From positions 162,753,353-162,817,352 of the forward strand of contig OX457058.1 of the NCBI GenBank assembly GCA_949752795.1: 64,000 bases of DNA, in the 5' to 3' direction. The translations under genes were made by a program, and so were the position numbers. Source of the stretch: Hyperoodon ampullatus. Taxonomy: Eukaryota > Chordata > Mammalia > Artiodactyla > Ziphiidae. Positions 49,351-60,825 of this stretch are shown here, piece by piece (position 1 is the first letter of the stretch; each line of letters begins with the position of its first letter). The notes below the pieces were generated by a model. The model was not told the DNA's origin. It was given only the letters and a program-made list of their open reading frames with translations, and searched no databases.

Positions 49351-49486
49351 TCAATTTATGTCCCTTAAAAATATTGCACATGTATATACTTTTCTCTTCT
49401 GTCCATTCATTGGTGAAAAAAAAAACAAGCTAAATGCCTACTTTCGTGGAATTTCACTTCTAATGTGTATGCTTAGGGATGGGGGT
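49351..49486 (+). repeat. Direct-duplicate block B (partner 33440-33573)
   Basis: Same-orientation partner of 33440-33573. The A-run here has ten bases, against eight in the other copy. Left flank ATAGTTAAT and right flank GGAGAAGAAACAC differ from the other copy. Confidence 0.88.
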
Positions 49487-49744
49487 GGAGAAGAAACACA
49501 TGAACTAACAATAAATGAATAAGATAATTAACTAATTAATATATAGCACATGAAAGATAATCACCCTTGAGTTCTTGTTATTCTGAGCATGAGAATATTG
49601 GATAGACTTGGATCGGAGTATGATAAATGAGGATGGTTTGAAGAGTGTTTTAGCAATTAAAGAAGTTTACTTATGAATTGGAGTCTACAGGAAGTGTCAT
49701 CTGATGACCTGAATCTCAACTGAGGAAAGAGTAGTATGGAGACA

Positions 49745-50290
49745 AGAGACATTTAAAAGACATTTCTTTTAAATATGTATTTAATGCCTAGCATATGCCA
49801 TATAAACTTTTAGTGTTTAGCAGTGATATAAACAGAAAACTCCTTACCCTCTAAGGCTTACTTTCTGGGCAGGAATGGGGGTGCAAATAAACAAATTAAT
49901 TAATCAGATACACATTAAAATATGGAATGTGTTAGTTGCTGGTAAGTGCTCTGAAGAAGGATAAAGCAGGAGAGGCGGCTGGCAATGAAAGGATGGTGGT
50001 GGTAAAATTTTAAAAAGGATAGGACAGATTTCACGGAAGTGGTGACGTTTATGCAAAAGTCTGAAGATGTAGCCACGTGGATACTTTAAGGAAGAGGTTC
50101 CAAGCAGGAAAAAAAAATAAATAACAGAAAAGTATGTAACTCCTTGTGCCTGGCATGTTCAAGGAGCACAAGAGGATCCATGTCGTGGGAGGCATATGAA
50201 AAAGTGGGCTCTGAAATAAGAGAAAACTGGAGAGCCAGATCATGGGGAACACTGGAGCAAAATTTGTCAGTTAAGTAGTTGTCATGCTAG
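49745..50290 (-). repeat. L2 LINE fragment
   Basis: Antisense L2: CTTTCTGGGCAGGAATGGGG, GCAAATAAACAAATTAATTA, GGTAAGTGCTCTGAAGAAGG, CACGGAAGTGGTGACG, GAGCCAGATCATGGGG. A good in-order run. Confidence 0.75.
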
Positions 50291-50789
50291 CTTAATTATG
50301 TAGGAGGTACTTTTAGAGGTAATTTATTCTTCCAAGCAATGCCTTCTTGGTGGTGCCTGACCTAGCTCCATCTCCATGTTAAAGATCTGATTAGAAAACT
50401 GAGAGGTCAGCAATGAGATGATCTAATCAGTTAAAATGTTAGCTGAGGGGCCCAGAGTCAGGATGGAAAGGTGTCCAGCACTTGTTCTGTAGAATTTTCC
50501 TGGCTGTATTAAAGGTACCATATGGAGGATGAAAGAAGAGTAACAGGAAGTTCCCTGTTTTCTTGCAAACAACCACAAAGTGTTGTGATCTAATATTGAG
50601 TTGAGGCTTTTACCATAAAAATGATCCACTCATGTCATGTATCACACAAAGTCAGGGGCATTATTTGAATCATTTTGATGAACATTCAACAAAGATTATG
50701 AAGAAGGCCACAACTAGAGGTTTTGGTTTTAAGTGCAAATGGTGGTTAAGAGACTATTTTGAACCCTACCCTTTTATCCAATTGACCAT

Positions 50790-50900
50790 CTACTCATTTT
50801 GCCTTAGATACCAACCCTCCTCCCCGCCTCATTTAACAAAGAAGAACCTCCAGCTATAATGGTGCCTGGGACTCAATAAGTATCTGGAAAATGAAAAAGT
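50790..50900 (+). repeat. L2 LINE 3' end
   Basis: TATAATGGTGCCTGGGACTC and AATAAGTATCTGGAAAATG are the sense L2 terminus. Confidence 0.55.
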
Positions 50901-51264
50901 GTGTAATATGTATTCAGAAATATTGGCTGGTTATTTTATTTAAATACATACTAAATGAATATTTTAAACAATTATTATCAATGGCATACTGTTTGTTTTA
51001 GAAATAAAAATTAAGTAGTTTCTTCCAAAAATATATGGGATGGCTGAAATATAGGTATTCATACTGATGGAATCTGAAGAGTTTACAAGAATTAATTTTT
51101 GTTCTAGAGATCTAGACTTATGAATAATTGGATTCATCCTAACTATATTAAGCTGATAAAATTAAAATGAATCCAGAGCAATAGATTTTTCAAGAAACAT
51201 GTTGGTTATTATGTATAAAGCTAAGTAAAATATTTTTACATGTCACTCTTGGGTGTAGTAAAAG

Positions 51265-51380
51265 AACATTAAATTAGATGACAGGAACTCTGAGTTCTGG
51301 GTGTGATGATTTTGTTAACTAATTTATGTGACCTTTGGAAAACACTAACAAATCTGTGCCTGGTTCCTCATCTATAAAAC
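51265..51380 (+). repeat. MIR SINE
   Basis: GAACTCTGAGTTCTGGGTG, TTATGTGACCTTTGGAAAAC and TTCCTCATCTATAAAACAAC follow the MIR core. Interrupted on the right by the short SINE. Confidence 0.7.
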
Positions 51381-51388
51381 AACTACCA

Positions 51389-51597
51389 GGGCTTCCCTGG
51401 TGGCGCAGTGGTTGAGAGTCCGCCTGCCGATGCAGGGGACACGGGTTCGTGCCCCGGTCCGGGAAGATCCCACATGCTGAGGAGTTGCTGGGCCCGTGAG
51501 CCATGGCCGCTGAGCCTGCGCATCCGGAGCCTGTGCTCCGCAGCGGGAGAGGCCCGCGTACCGCAAAAATACAAAAAAACAAAGAACAACAACAAAA
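51389..51597 (+). mobile_element. Short CHR-type SINE with internal deletion near 3' end
   Basis: Body GGGCTTCCCTGGTGGCGCAG; A and B box words intact. Target duplication AACTACCA at 51381-51388 and 51598-51605. Near 51544-51564 the sequence runs GGGAGAGGCCCGCGTACCGC, where other copies have an additional 16-18 bp ending in a second GAGAGGCC. The deletion is bounded by that repeated word. The tail is A-rich with CA/AAC interruptions. Confidence 0.95.
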
Positions 51598-51605
51598 AAC
51601 TACCA

Positions 51606-51720
51606 TTACAGAGTGCTTACACTGGATCCACATTATTCCAAGTATTCTATATATATACTATCTCATTTAATCTTTCTCCTAATTAGAAGGTTAAATAAAA
51701 GTATTATGCTATTTCTAAGG
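51606..51720 (-). repeat. MIR-like fragment
   Basis: CAGAGTGCTTACACTGGATC and ACTATCTCATTTAATCTTTC fit the antisense MIR end. Diverged. Confidence 0.5.
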
Positions 51721-53606
51721 TGAGCTAGCTTTAAAATGTCAATTATTCAAGTCAGTTCATTTATTGCCCCAAGAAATGGAAAAAGAAATAACATGCAGTT
51801 GAACGTGTTGGTAGCTGACCAGGTAAGAAATCTGATGTCTTTCATCACCTGCCTTAGCACCTTAGAAGCTGCATGAACATTGAACTAAAATTTTGATGCA
51901 TAGTCTAGATTTCTCAGCCTCTGGCTACGGAGTTGGATATTAGCACATGAATTATGACTTCTATCTGTAATAATAGAATCACTGGGGGAATGTCAGTTAA
52001 TTAGAATATCGCTGCAAAAGCTTGGGCAATAGCCCATTAAATGTCACAACTTCAGCAAACACAGATTGGGGAACAATGCTAGTTTCTGGGAATATGTTCA
52101 TATTACCTTGTTATGGGACAACTTATAACTCCTGTCACCACCATAACCCCACAAATGATTGTTACTGTTGATCTCTAGGGAACAGAGGTATTTATTATAG
52201 CAACACAAAGCAATAGTCTATGTCTTCTTTTTTCCATTTGCATGAAGACATGGGTCAGATGATTCTAAGAAAACTTCTAGTCACTCATGGCACAACAATC
52301 ACATGCACAAAATGATTTTTGTGAATAGTTGTTTTCCTTATCAACAAGTATGGTCTTTCTTTTCAATGTGAAATCTCTTCCAGGTAGTTTCAGTATAAAG
52401 AAGGAAATGCTATTTTGTGTCTTAATAATGTTCACATGTCTCTGTAAGAGACTTAGGAACAAAAGAAATATTGAAGTAGATATAAATAGGATAATTTGTT
52501 TAAGTATAAAAGGAGAAGGGAAAACAAATTCTTATTTAATAAAGCTTTGAATTCAAGCATGCTTCCTGTTACCGGTAATTATTGCCTAACTTGATAAGCC
52601 AGCAAGCAGTTATTGGAAAACGCTTGTGAAAATATAGTATCGCTTTACCACTATCAGCCTATAACTGCCTGCATGAATGGTCAATGCTCTTTATCACTGA
52701 ATTTGCTTATGTCTCTGCTCTGATGAGGAAAGGGAAACTGTGGGTACCAAATTCTGGGAATGGAGCAGCTCAGTTACCATTTGGACTAATTTAAATCCCA
52801 CAGGACCACACCACATTTAAATGATTGATATTGATTCAAGAAATAGACCTCAAATGAGCTGGTATGGCAGACACACAATTAATCTCTGTTGAAATGTGAA
52901 TGAAATCATGAGGAGGGAAGCTGGCCAAAGGTTTGCCTAATAGCAATGAGACCACCAAGATCTATGATCACTTTTAATTCTTGCTCTAATAATTAGCAAC
53001 AGAAATTTGGGTTAGGATAGTGGAAGAACAGAAGCACTTGGGGAAACAGGTTGCACAGAATAGATGTAAGTAAAGCCAACAGAGAGCATTCAGTATTAGA
53101 GTGTCTGATTATAAAATGTCTGGAAGGCCTAAAGGTAACACATCAAACCATTCACAGAAGCTGGGCCATTAAAGAAATTTTTCACTTGCTTCATAGTATT
53201 GTATTTTGAGTAAACTGTTTTCTGTACTATGCATTTTTATCTGAGATAGCAGTGCTTGGGAGACTGTAGTTATAGAAAAAAAATACTAAAAGTTTCAATC
53301 AATCTTTTAAGACAAGAGAAGTTAATTAAAATTAGGAAAGAAAAAAGATAAGAACTGCCAAAAATAATAACAAAGAAAAATTAGAACAATTGTTGAAGTG
53401 AGGATTGTGTAATTCCTGTACTAGATTCACTTGAATCAGAGGAGGGGAAAAATAAACATTTTTGTCTTACATTTGACACATTCTGCTTTGCATTAGGACC
53501 AAGATTCCCGAAATTTTGGACATTCAAGCTTTTTATATCTAACGATGTATTTTGAGCTGTAGAAAATGAGTAGTAGTGGGCAGATGGTAGGGATTGCCCC
53601 TTGTGC
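51721..53606. other. Unassigned sequence
   Basis: No repeat or gene recognised over about 1.9 kb. Short open frames only. Confidence 0.4.
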
Positions 53607-53625
53607 TGCCACCAGGGGGCGCACT
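53607..53625 (+). promoter_or_regulatory. Strong CTCF-binding motif
   Basis: CCACCAGGGGGCGC at 53609-53622 (then A) fits the CTCF core consensus at every informative base. CTCF is the zinc-finger factor that anchors chromatin loops and boundaries. With the G-rich CCACCAGGGGGCGC reading on the plus strand, the motif is in forward orientation. It contains a CpG, so methylation could affect binding. It sits in non-repetitive sequence, so it was probably not carried in by one of the SINEs listed here. Occupancy is not shown by sequence. Confidence 0.75.
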
Positions 53626-53629
53626 CAGA

Positions 53630-54345
53630 GAAGGCTCCAGTGTGGGACTCTTCACTTTGCACCAATGGGGACGCCAAGGTGTTTTCACAGTTGACCAAGT
53701 TATTGCACTTTAAATAGACATAAGAACATGCAGCTTCGTTGATAACAAGGGCAGAGTACAGGTTTTCAGTTATTAAAGGGTTTGGGTTTTCTGCAGGAAA
53801 TTAAGAGCAGGCCCATGGGAGACATTAAATCTATTTCCATAAAAAAAAACAGTTATGGACTTAGTTTTAATCTTTGGTCAGTTTTAATCAAGTCAATGAT
53901 AATACTGGTGTTTCTATATCAGAAATATTCTAAAAGAACGGAATCCTTTCCATCAGGCCATACCTAAATTCTGCCTTTCTAGTTGGTGTTACAGGTGGTG
54001 GCTCCACTTTTAGTTTAGGGGTTTCATAAAAAGTTAACTTATTCTCCAAAAGTAGACTCATTGTCAGAAGTTAATAACACAGGTAATATTGTTTATGACT
54101 CAGATGCATCACCAACTTGTTCTTAATCAGCACCTGGAGGATGGTGTACCCAGGGATGGTAACCATGTCCTAGAATCTAGGCTGAAATGATTCACAGCTG
54201 AGCTTCTCATGGCATGTATTTTTTGATCTTTCATATATGTAAGCTAATATATTAGAAAACATTCATCTGCATGCTGGGTTCAAATATAGTCCGTACATTT
54301 TCAGATCATATGCTTAAGACTCCTGCTCTAGGACATTAACATTTT
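53630..54345. other. Unassigned sequence right of the CTCF motif
   Basis: The open frame 53381-53698 (minus, 105 residues) overlaps the CTCF motif and is serine/glutamine-rich without a family motif. It is not called as a gene. Confidence 0.4.
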
Positions 54346-55165
54346 CTTTTACTTTTAAAAAAATAGCTTTATTGAAATAAATTCATATACTCTGCATCCA
54401 CTCAAAGTGTACAATTCAGCAGTTTTTTAGTATATTCAGAGACCTGTACAAACATCACCATAAACCATTTAAAACATTTTCATTTACTCCATTTCCCTTT
54501 GTCTCCACAGCCCAAAGAAAACACTAAACAATGTCTCTATAGATTTACCTACTCTGGACATTTTATATAAATTGAATCATAAAATATATAGTCTTCTGTG
54601 ACTGGCTTCTTTAGCATATGTTTAGCATAAAGTTCTTCATGTTTTAGAAGGTATCAGTTCTTCATTCCTCTTTTATTGTCAAATAATATTTCACTTTAAG
54701 GACATACCACACTTTATTACCATTCATTACATAGGGTAATTAATCAATTGCATTGTTTCCACTTTTTGCTTGTTAGCAATAATGTTTATATGAACAGTAA
54801 CATACATATGTTCGTGTGGACATAGTTTTTAAATTTCTTTTAGATATATGCCTAGGAATAGAATTACTGGATCACATGGTAACTATATTTAACCTTTTGA
54901 GGAGCCATCAGACTATTTTTGAAAGTGGCTGCAACATTTACATTCCCACCAACAATGTATGAGTGTTCCAATTTCTCCACATCCCCACCAATGCTTGTTG
55001 CTATCTTTTTTATTATAGCCATCCTGGTTGATGTAAAGTGGTATCTCATTATGGTTTTGATTTGCATGTTTCTGGTAACTAGTGCTGTTTAGCATGTTTT
55101 CATGCACTTATTGGTTGAACTCATTTATCTGTTCTATGTAGAATGTATTTCAGAAGGTAGTATTT
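54346..55165 (-). mobile_element. Old L1 3'-end fragment (L1M-like)
   Basis: Antisense L1: TAGCTTTATTGAAATAAATT, GTGTACAATTCAGCAGTTTT, TATGCCTAGGAATAGAATTA, CATTCCCACCAACAATG, then TTTTGATTTGCATGTTTC. ORF2 C-terminal remnants (54864-55107) are broken. The 3' end is on the left. Diverged, so it predates the other L1s. Confidence 0.85.
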
Positions 55166-55491
55166 GCAATTATACCTACATTTAAATTATAATCATTTAA
55201 GATAGATATTATATGTTATATAAAGCACAGTGTTAATATATGAGTTACATATAAAATATAAATGCATTTCGTAGTAACATATGTAATAGCATATAAAAAT
55301 ATTAGGCATATGCAAATATATTAAATACAGCATAAAAATATTTTGACTGTTTCCTGTTTACACCTATCTATTCTGATACCACAATAGTTCTACTCCCTCC
55401 TTCCAGTAACAAGGTAGAGAGAGAGGCATCTTTATTATCCTCATTTTGTAGACGATAATCTTACAGCTGCTCTGTCAGACCTAAACTGCTT
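55166..55491. other. AT-rich sequence with TATA/ATAT words
   Basis: Low-complexity AT DNA at 55195-55330 with repeated ATATAAA-like words. No gene. Confidence 0.55.
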
Positions 55492-55602
55492 AAGTGCATT
55501 TATTGGTGAGTTTTTCCACATACCCTGGGTGTAATGCAGTAAAAAGAGGGATGTGGGTTTCCCTGGCCACACTAAGAAGGCAATTTTTTCCAAATCAGGA
55601 AG
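55492..55602 (+). repeat. Diverged repeat unit X (partner 58503-58613)
   Basis: Aligns without gaps over 111 bp to 58503-58613 with about 23 differences by eye (about 79%). Shared words are TGTGGGTTTCC, CACTAAGA and TTCCAAATCAG. Family not recognised. Confidence 0.75.
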
Positions 55603-56049
55603 GGTTTGGATTTGAACAGGACTGAATCAGATTAGATAGATAAGTGGAAACACAAAAGAACCACCCAAGGGATTTTATTCTTTTATCATTATTCTAATTA
55701 TCATTTATTCAACATGTGTCATATATAGATAAATGCTATATGCTATAGGTAAGTGTATTTACTTATGGTATAATATTCATTATATGTTATATGTTATGTG
55801 TTAATATACATATTTTATAGGTAATGCACATATATTAATATTATACTCTATATAGCATGCTATATCCAATTTCTAGAAATCCTTTCCTAAAATTAGTCCA
55901 TATAGATGTCAAGGGACCTACCTAGCTACCTGAAATCATTCCCACAAACTTTCAGCAAATGATCCATGTTCTATACATGTGACTCTGGAAGAAATATCCA
56001 GTTTTCGCTATTATCTATTCTCTTCTTTTTTCATAGTAATAGTGGCTTA
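55603..56049. other. Unassigned AT-rich sequence
   Basis: Contains TATA-type low complexity at 55720-55865 with many short ATAT inversions. No gene. Confidence 0.5.
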
Positions 56050-56064
56050 AATCTACATTTCTTA

Positions 56065-56104
56065 ACTATACTCCAATAAAAATTAATTTTAAAAATTCAT
56101 AAAT
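56065..56104 (+). mobile_element. Extremely 5'-truncated L1 insertion (40 bp)
   Basis: ACTATACTCCAATAAAAATT followed by an A-rich stretch is the very end of the cetartiodactyl L1 3' UTR with its tail. A perfect 15-bp target duplication AATCTACATTTCTTA flanks it (56050-56064 and 56105-56119), which shows a genuine target-primed insertion. Confidence 0.85.
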
Positions 56105-56119
56105 AATCTACATTTCTTA

Positions 56120-58502
56120 TTCTCCCTTGCAGTTAAATGTGGCCACATATCTAAGTTTTAGCCAATGGATGTGGGTAGAAATACTTGAAAAACTTTTAAG
56201 TCTTACTTTTAAAAAGAAGGCACATACTTTCACTCCCTCTTTTTCTGACTTTCTGCTGCCTGGAGTTTAGATGTGAAGGTGGGAGCTGGAGTAGCAATTT
56301 TGGACCAAGATAGGGAGACGTTTTGCAGAGTCTGGGAGAGAAAGATAGAAGGATCCTGGACCCCCTCCACCCAAACCTTGAAGCTGCCATGTCAGCCATG
56401 AACTGCTTAGTTCATGTTCTGCCATTGGGTCTCTCTGTTAGAGCAGCTGAAACTATTCTAACAAGGAAACTGCTTCATCCACAAAAAATCTGTGTTCTCT
56501 GTGGCAACCCTTCATATATGCAAAAGCTGATGTGCTGTTTGTCTTAAGTATTTTCTATTCTAGAACATTTTTCTTCAATTCTTTCACCTCGATTTCATGC
56601 AACACTGTTCATGGACATCTCACCTTCTTGGACTTATTCTTTATCAATATTTCTCTGAAATTAGATTACTTAGAATGAAAAACATTACTATAGATGTGGA
56701 CTGAGAAGCAGAGAGCAAACTGATTACTCTCAAGATAGGAAGGTTGTTCAATTCAAAATTAGCTTATCTAACAACCTCATTTATTTATTCAGCCAGTCAG
56801 TTATTAGGCTGAGATTATATTGTATGACAGGCTATGGGCAGGGAGCGAGAGTCATCAAAGATGAAGATGCTCTAAATACTTATTGAATTCGCAGTGAATT
56901 AAAACATGCCTTCATGACCCGCTCCCCAGGGAGAACTTCTTCATGCTGTATCAGTACAATTAACAAATAAGCAATTTTGTGTGCTTCTAATATTTGTAAA
57001 ATTTCATTATTGTTTTCTGACTTGGGTCCCACCTGTTAAGTTCAAGTGTTGGTTTGGGAGCTTGAGCATGTCCTGGTAAGAGACAAGGATTTTTATTGCC
57101 CTTGGATATTTCGGGAACTCAGAATGAATGTATACCACTGTATTGCCAGGCCTCTCATAGAGGAGTAGGAGAGGGATGACTTTGTAACTCTCGTCTTCTC
57201 TTCTCCATTCCTGCAGTCATTGGAGTATTTTCTTTGCAGATTTATGGCTTCAGTCTGCAGACATGCTGTTCACTAGTATCCAGATTCTTGGTCCTCACAC
57301 AACGCCTCTTTCTGCTACAGTTCCAAAGGATGGGGTGCTGGCAGTGACTTTATATTACGGGGTTGCTTCCTTTGAGCCACTTATTTTTTATTCTGCTTAA
57401 TTTTAGATTCCTTTTGAATTTCTCCCCTTGTCTGCCTGTACTTTCTCCTTGAAAGCTCCTCTGCTAAGAGTGTCAAGTAATGTCATTTCCAGTACATCAT
57501 TCCCTTTCATTCCTTTAGAGGAGAACCAGGGCGAGAGCTGGTTAGCAACTGTTAGGCTCCAACCATTGAAACTAAAGAAAGCAACTGCAACGCTGCTGCG
57601 AAGGGGCTTTCACCAGGAGCATGTGTGCAGTTGTGAGCAACTGTAAGCTTTCTTTAGCTCTTAATTACCCACCCCCTCAAAGGGCAGTGTTTGCTCTCAT
57701 GCACATGGGATTTACCCGCCTACTTTTCATTAGTGTTAATGGGGGTCTCTATGTATAAATCCTCTCCCCTTCCCCCAGTATCAATGGTGGAATAGATGCC
57801 AAGAGAGCTTTCTGCAGTTTTGCTCCTTGATTGGTTTCAGATGATACACAAAGCAAATCTCTGAGCGTGGGCACGCCGACCCTCCACACGCTGTGCCTCA
57901 GGCTTTATTAACACTCGTGGGACTTCTTGTCTCATTTGCTGTCCCAGGAGCGGCCAGAAACCATCCTCCCACTGTGCTCCACTTCACCCCCTCGAAGCCA
58001 TGGAACAGCACTTTTCTTCTTCTCACATCAACTTGACTTATTCTATTTTCCTTGATATAAGTAGATCAACATAAAGATCGGAAGCCAAAAAGACACAAAA
58101 ATACAAATTCCTCTCCCTTAGGTCTCCCAAACACTCTTTAAATTCCTTTCATGTCCTCCAGATGCCCCATTCCATTTAGACATCCTACTCCACCTGAGAC
58201 TATTCACTGGATAGTGATGTCATCTTGATGTGTATTCCTCTCCCCAAATCTATCCTGGTGCTTTTCAGGACGCTCATATTTATACCTTAATTAGTTTCAG
58301 GATTCCTGGAATCTCCAAGGCCTCACCCAAATATTTAGCTCTCAGCTTGTCAGAATATTATTCATTTGTAGGTAGGAACTGGCCAGGTTTCCATTAATGA
58401 TACACAGAACTGTCTCCATTGTTATTCAGGTAGCCCTTAAATCCTACATCCTACATAGAATACCTTTTCTTTCTTTAATTTTGTATAGGTTGGCTTAAAC
58501 CT
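56120..58502. other. Mostly unassigned sequence; one weak L2 scrap
   Basis: A faint antisense L2 end lies at 56755-56885 (TTTATTTATTCAGCCAGTCA). The moderately GC-rich part at 57180-58000 has no recognisable repeat or coding frame. The open frame 56323-56547 is not supported by any motif. Confidence 0.4.
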
Positions 58503-58613
58503 GAGTGTATTTATTAATGAATTTTTCCAACCACCCCAGGTGTATTGCAGTGAGAAGAGGAGTGTGGGTTTCCTTGGTAGCACTAAGAGGGCAGTTTCTT
58601 CCAAATCAGAAAG
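58503..58613 (+). repeat. Diverged repeat unit Y (partner 55492-55602)
   Basis: Same-orientation partner of 55492-55602, 2.9 kb downstream. May be two copies of an unrecognised old repeat or an old local duplication. Confidence 0.75.
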
Positions 58614-58779
58614 TTATCCCAAATTAGGACACAAAACCCCAGATTTTTATTCAGCTGCTGACTGTAAGTGACTGCACAGTTCCCATCCCATCTGCAGGGA
58701 TGAGAAAGAGAGTGCAAGAAATTGGAGAAAGAAGGTGCAGTGTCCTGGAATATTAATGGGTGTCATCTCTTTTGTCAAA

Positions 58780-58890
58780 TAATATAATATATAATATGTA
58801 TTATATATATATATATATATGTTTATATATTCATCTGTCTTCAATATATATAAAACATATATAAACATATCATGTATATCATATGACATG
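58780..58890. repeat. AT-rich tract with 14-bp inverted repeat
   Basis: (TA)n at 58802-58820. ATATGTTTATATAT (58817-58830) is the exact reverse complement of ATATATAAACATAT (58857-58870), separated by 26 bp, so a cruciform or hairpin is possible. Confidence 0.85.
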
Positions 58891-58900
58891 GAAAATATCA

Positions 58901-60660
58901 TATATATGGAAAATCTCTCCCTAAGCCAAAAGTCAAAATTAAATCTTTATTCTTAAGTTAGTTTTGCTTAACAGATCTGTTTAAAACAGACTAAATTTTT
59001 CAGAGATCAAATAAATTGCTTATTTAAGCACTAAACTTTTAAAAACATTACCCATGGTAATGAATATGCTTTTTACAGTTTTAACAAACAGTGCCATGTA
59101 TATTATTGTAGTTGATTTTCCAAAAAATGCTGTTTTTCAGGGGTCACTGTCACATTTTTAATAACAAGAGATCAGCCTTTTTTTTTTTTTTAGTACTACT
59201 GACGTACATCTTTTGTCATAAATCTACAAAGTTTCTCTGTTCTAAAGTTTCTTTGATGAAAAGAAACCTAAGTCATCAACGTAATCAGAAACATCCTCCA
59301 CTTTAGCCTTCTCTCCTATGGGTTGCTTCCTAATTTCACTTATTTTTCAAGTATTTTCCCTTCCCTGTATCTGACTCCATCCCTTAGCTCCAAACTGTAG
59401 AATAAGGGAAAAAATTAAGTACAGAGTAAAAATGTTATGAACAAAGTAACAGCAAAAAATTCTCATTCTTAATATCCCAGAAACTCCCTCCTCCTCCCAT
59501 ATATCATAATATATGATATGCATGGTGGGAACATTCCTCCCTGAAATTTGGAGGTCTGGATGGTGAAGGACTATTGGTCCTTTAAGGCTGTTGGCTTATC
59601 CATCATTGGACTTATGTTTGCAAAGGATAGGTTATCAACATTAGGTATGACTTCAAGATTCTTTGGTGAGTTGTTAATTCCTCTTGTCTAAGACTGTTGA
59701 ATATCTGTATTTGTTAATTTTTCTAAGAATGTGATATATTTGAGGAAGTAATAAATCTGATTAATTGACAAAAGCAATTTGACTAGTTTCAAGGAATTCT
59801 GCATGTGTCTGTGATATAAAGTGTCCACCTTTCCAAGAGCCCCACAATGGCTTGATAATTAAGAACAAACATCTTCACCGACAAGGTCTGCAGCACTTGA
59901 TAAATTTTCTTTGAGTAGGAATTACGTTGAAAGATGAAGTGAAGTACTTGTGGGGAGGTGGGCGGGGAGCCTCCAAGCCTGACTCAGCATGTGAGGGTAT
60001 GAAATGTCAATTATTGCTACTGATGTGGACCTGGTGGGGCTAGGGATTTTGAGGACTGCAGTCATGGGACAATCTGCCTGATTATGAAAAAGTGATAAAT
60101 GCCTTAATGAAAGCGTGCATATGAATTAGAAATGAAATAATTTGAAAATCAATGCAGCATAGACTTCGAATTGTCTTTGGCCTACAGGCTTAATACACTG
60201 GCACACTCGCATAATAATTAAGCCTGAGAGTTAAGTTCTTAGAGAGCAAAGCGATCACTCTTCTTGGACAGGCAGGAAACCTGTAATCCTTATATCCGCA
60301 CAGGTCTTTAAAAAAAGGATAAATTGAAAGACACCTTTGTGTCTTATAAAGTCCAGTGCTTATGTGTATGTGAAAGGGAAGTGGGAGTGAGCATGCCTGC
60401 CTGCTTATAAATAACTACCTTTCCACACAAGCTCCTCATTCATATCTGGACATGATTCATGCCTAGGAGTCAGCTCTTTCCACTCAGCAGCTCCAGAGGA
60501 TGTGGTTTGATTGGTTGTGGGCTGAGTGGTCATTGTTTTCCACATGATGAGAAAGGACCTTACATCTTAAGGGTCTGCCCATTTTCCTCCTCTCAGCCTC
60601 CACTGACACCCTCACTGGATTGTTATAAGTGAAATGACAAACGAAGGTAAAACAGCACAG
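58901..60660. other. Unassigned, repeat-poor sequence; possible regulatory DNA at 59940-60250
   Basis: No repeat recognised. At 59980-59989 TGACTCAGCA is a perfect NF-E2/MAF-type half-plus-core site, and 60100-60240 is rich in TAAT/ATTA words. These are suggestive only. Confidence 0.35.
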
Positions 60661-60664
60661 CACA

Positions 60665-60825
60665 ATATTATGCACCTGGTAAAGAAGCTCATTTAATGGT
60701 TGTCGCTGTTATCTTCATCAACATCATGACTAACCATAATAAATAGGCACCTTGAGACATGAACTGACTTGCTCAAGAGGACAGTTGAATCAATGAAGGG
60801 CTCGATCTGTTTTATTCCCTTTCAA
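60665..60825 (-). repeat. MIR SINE, weak
   Basis: GAAGCTCATTTAATGGTTGT, CATGAACTGACTTGCTCAAG and GGACAGTTGAATCAATGAAG keep the antisense MIR order with much divergence. Confidence 0.5.

Noticed and set aside
53381..53698. 105-residue minus-strand open frame over the CTCF motif
   Set aside because: No recognisable domain, no splice or promoter context. A frame of this length is expected by chance in 64 kb.
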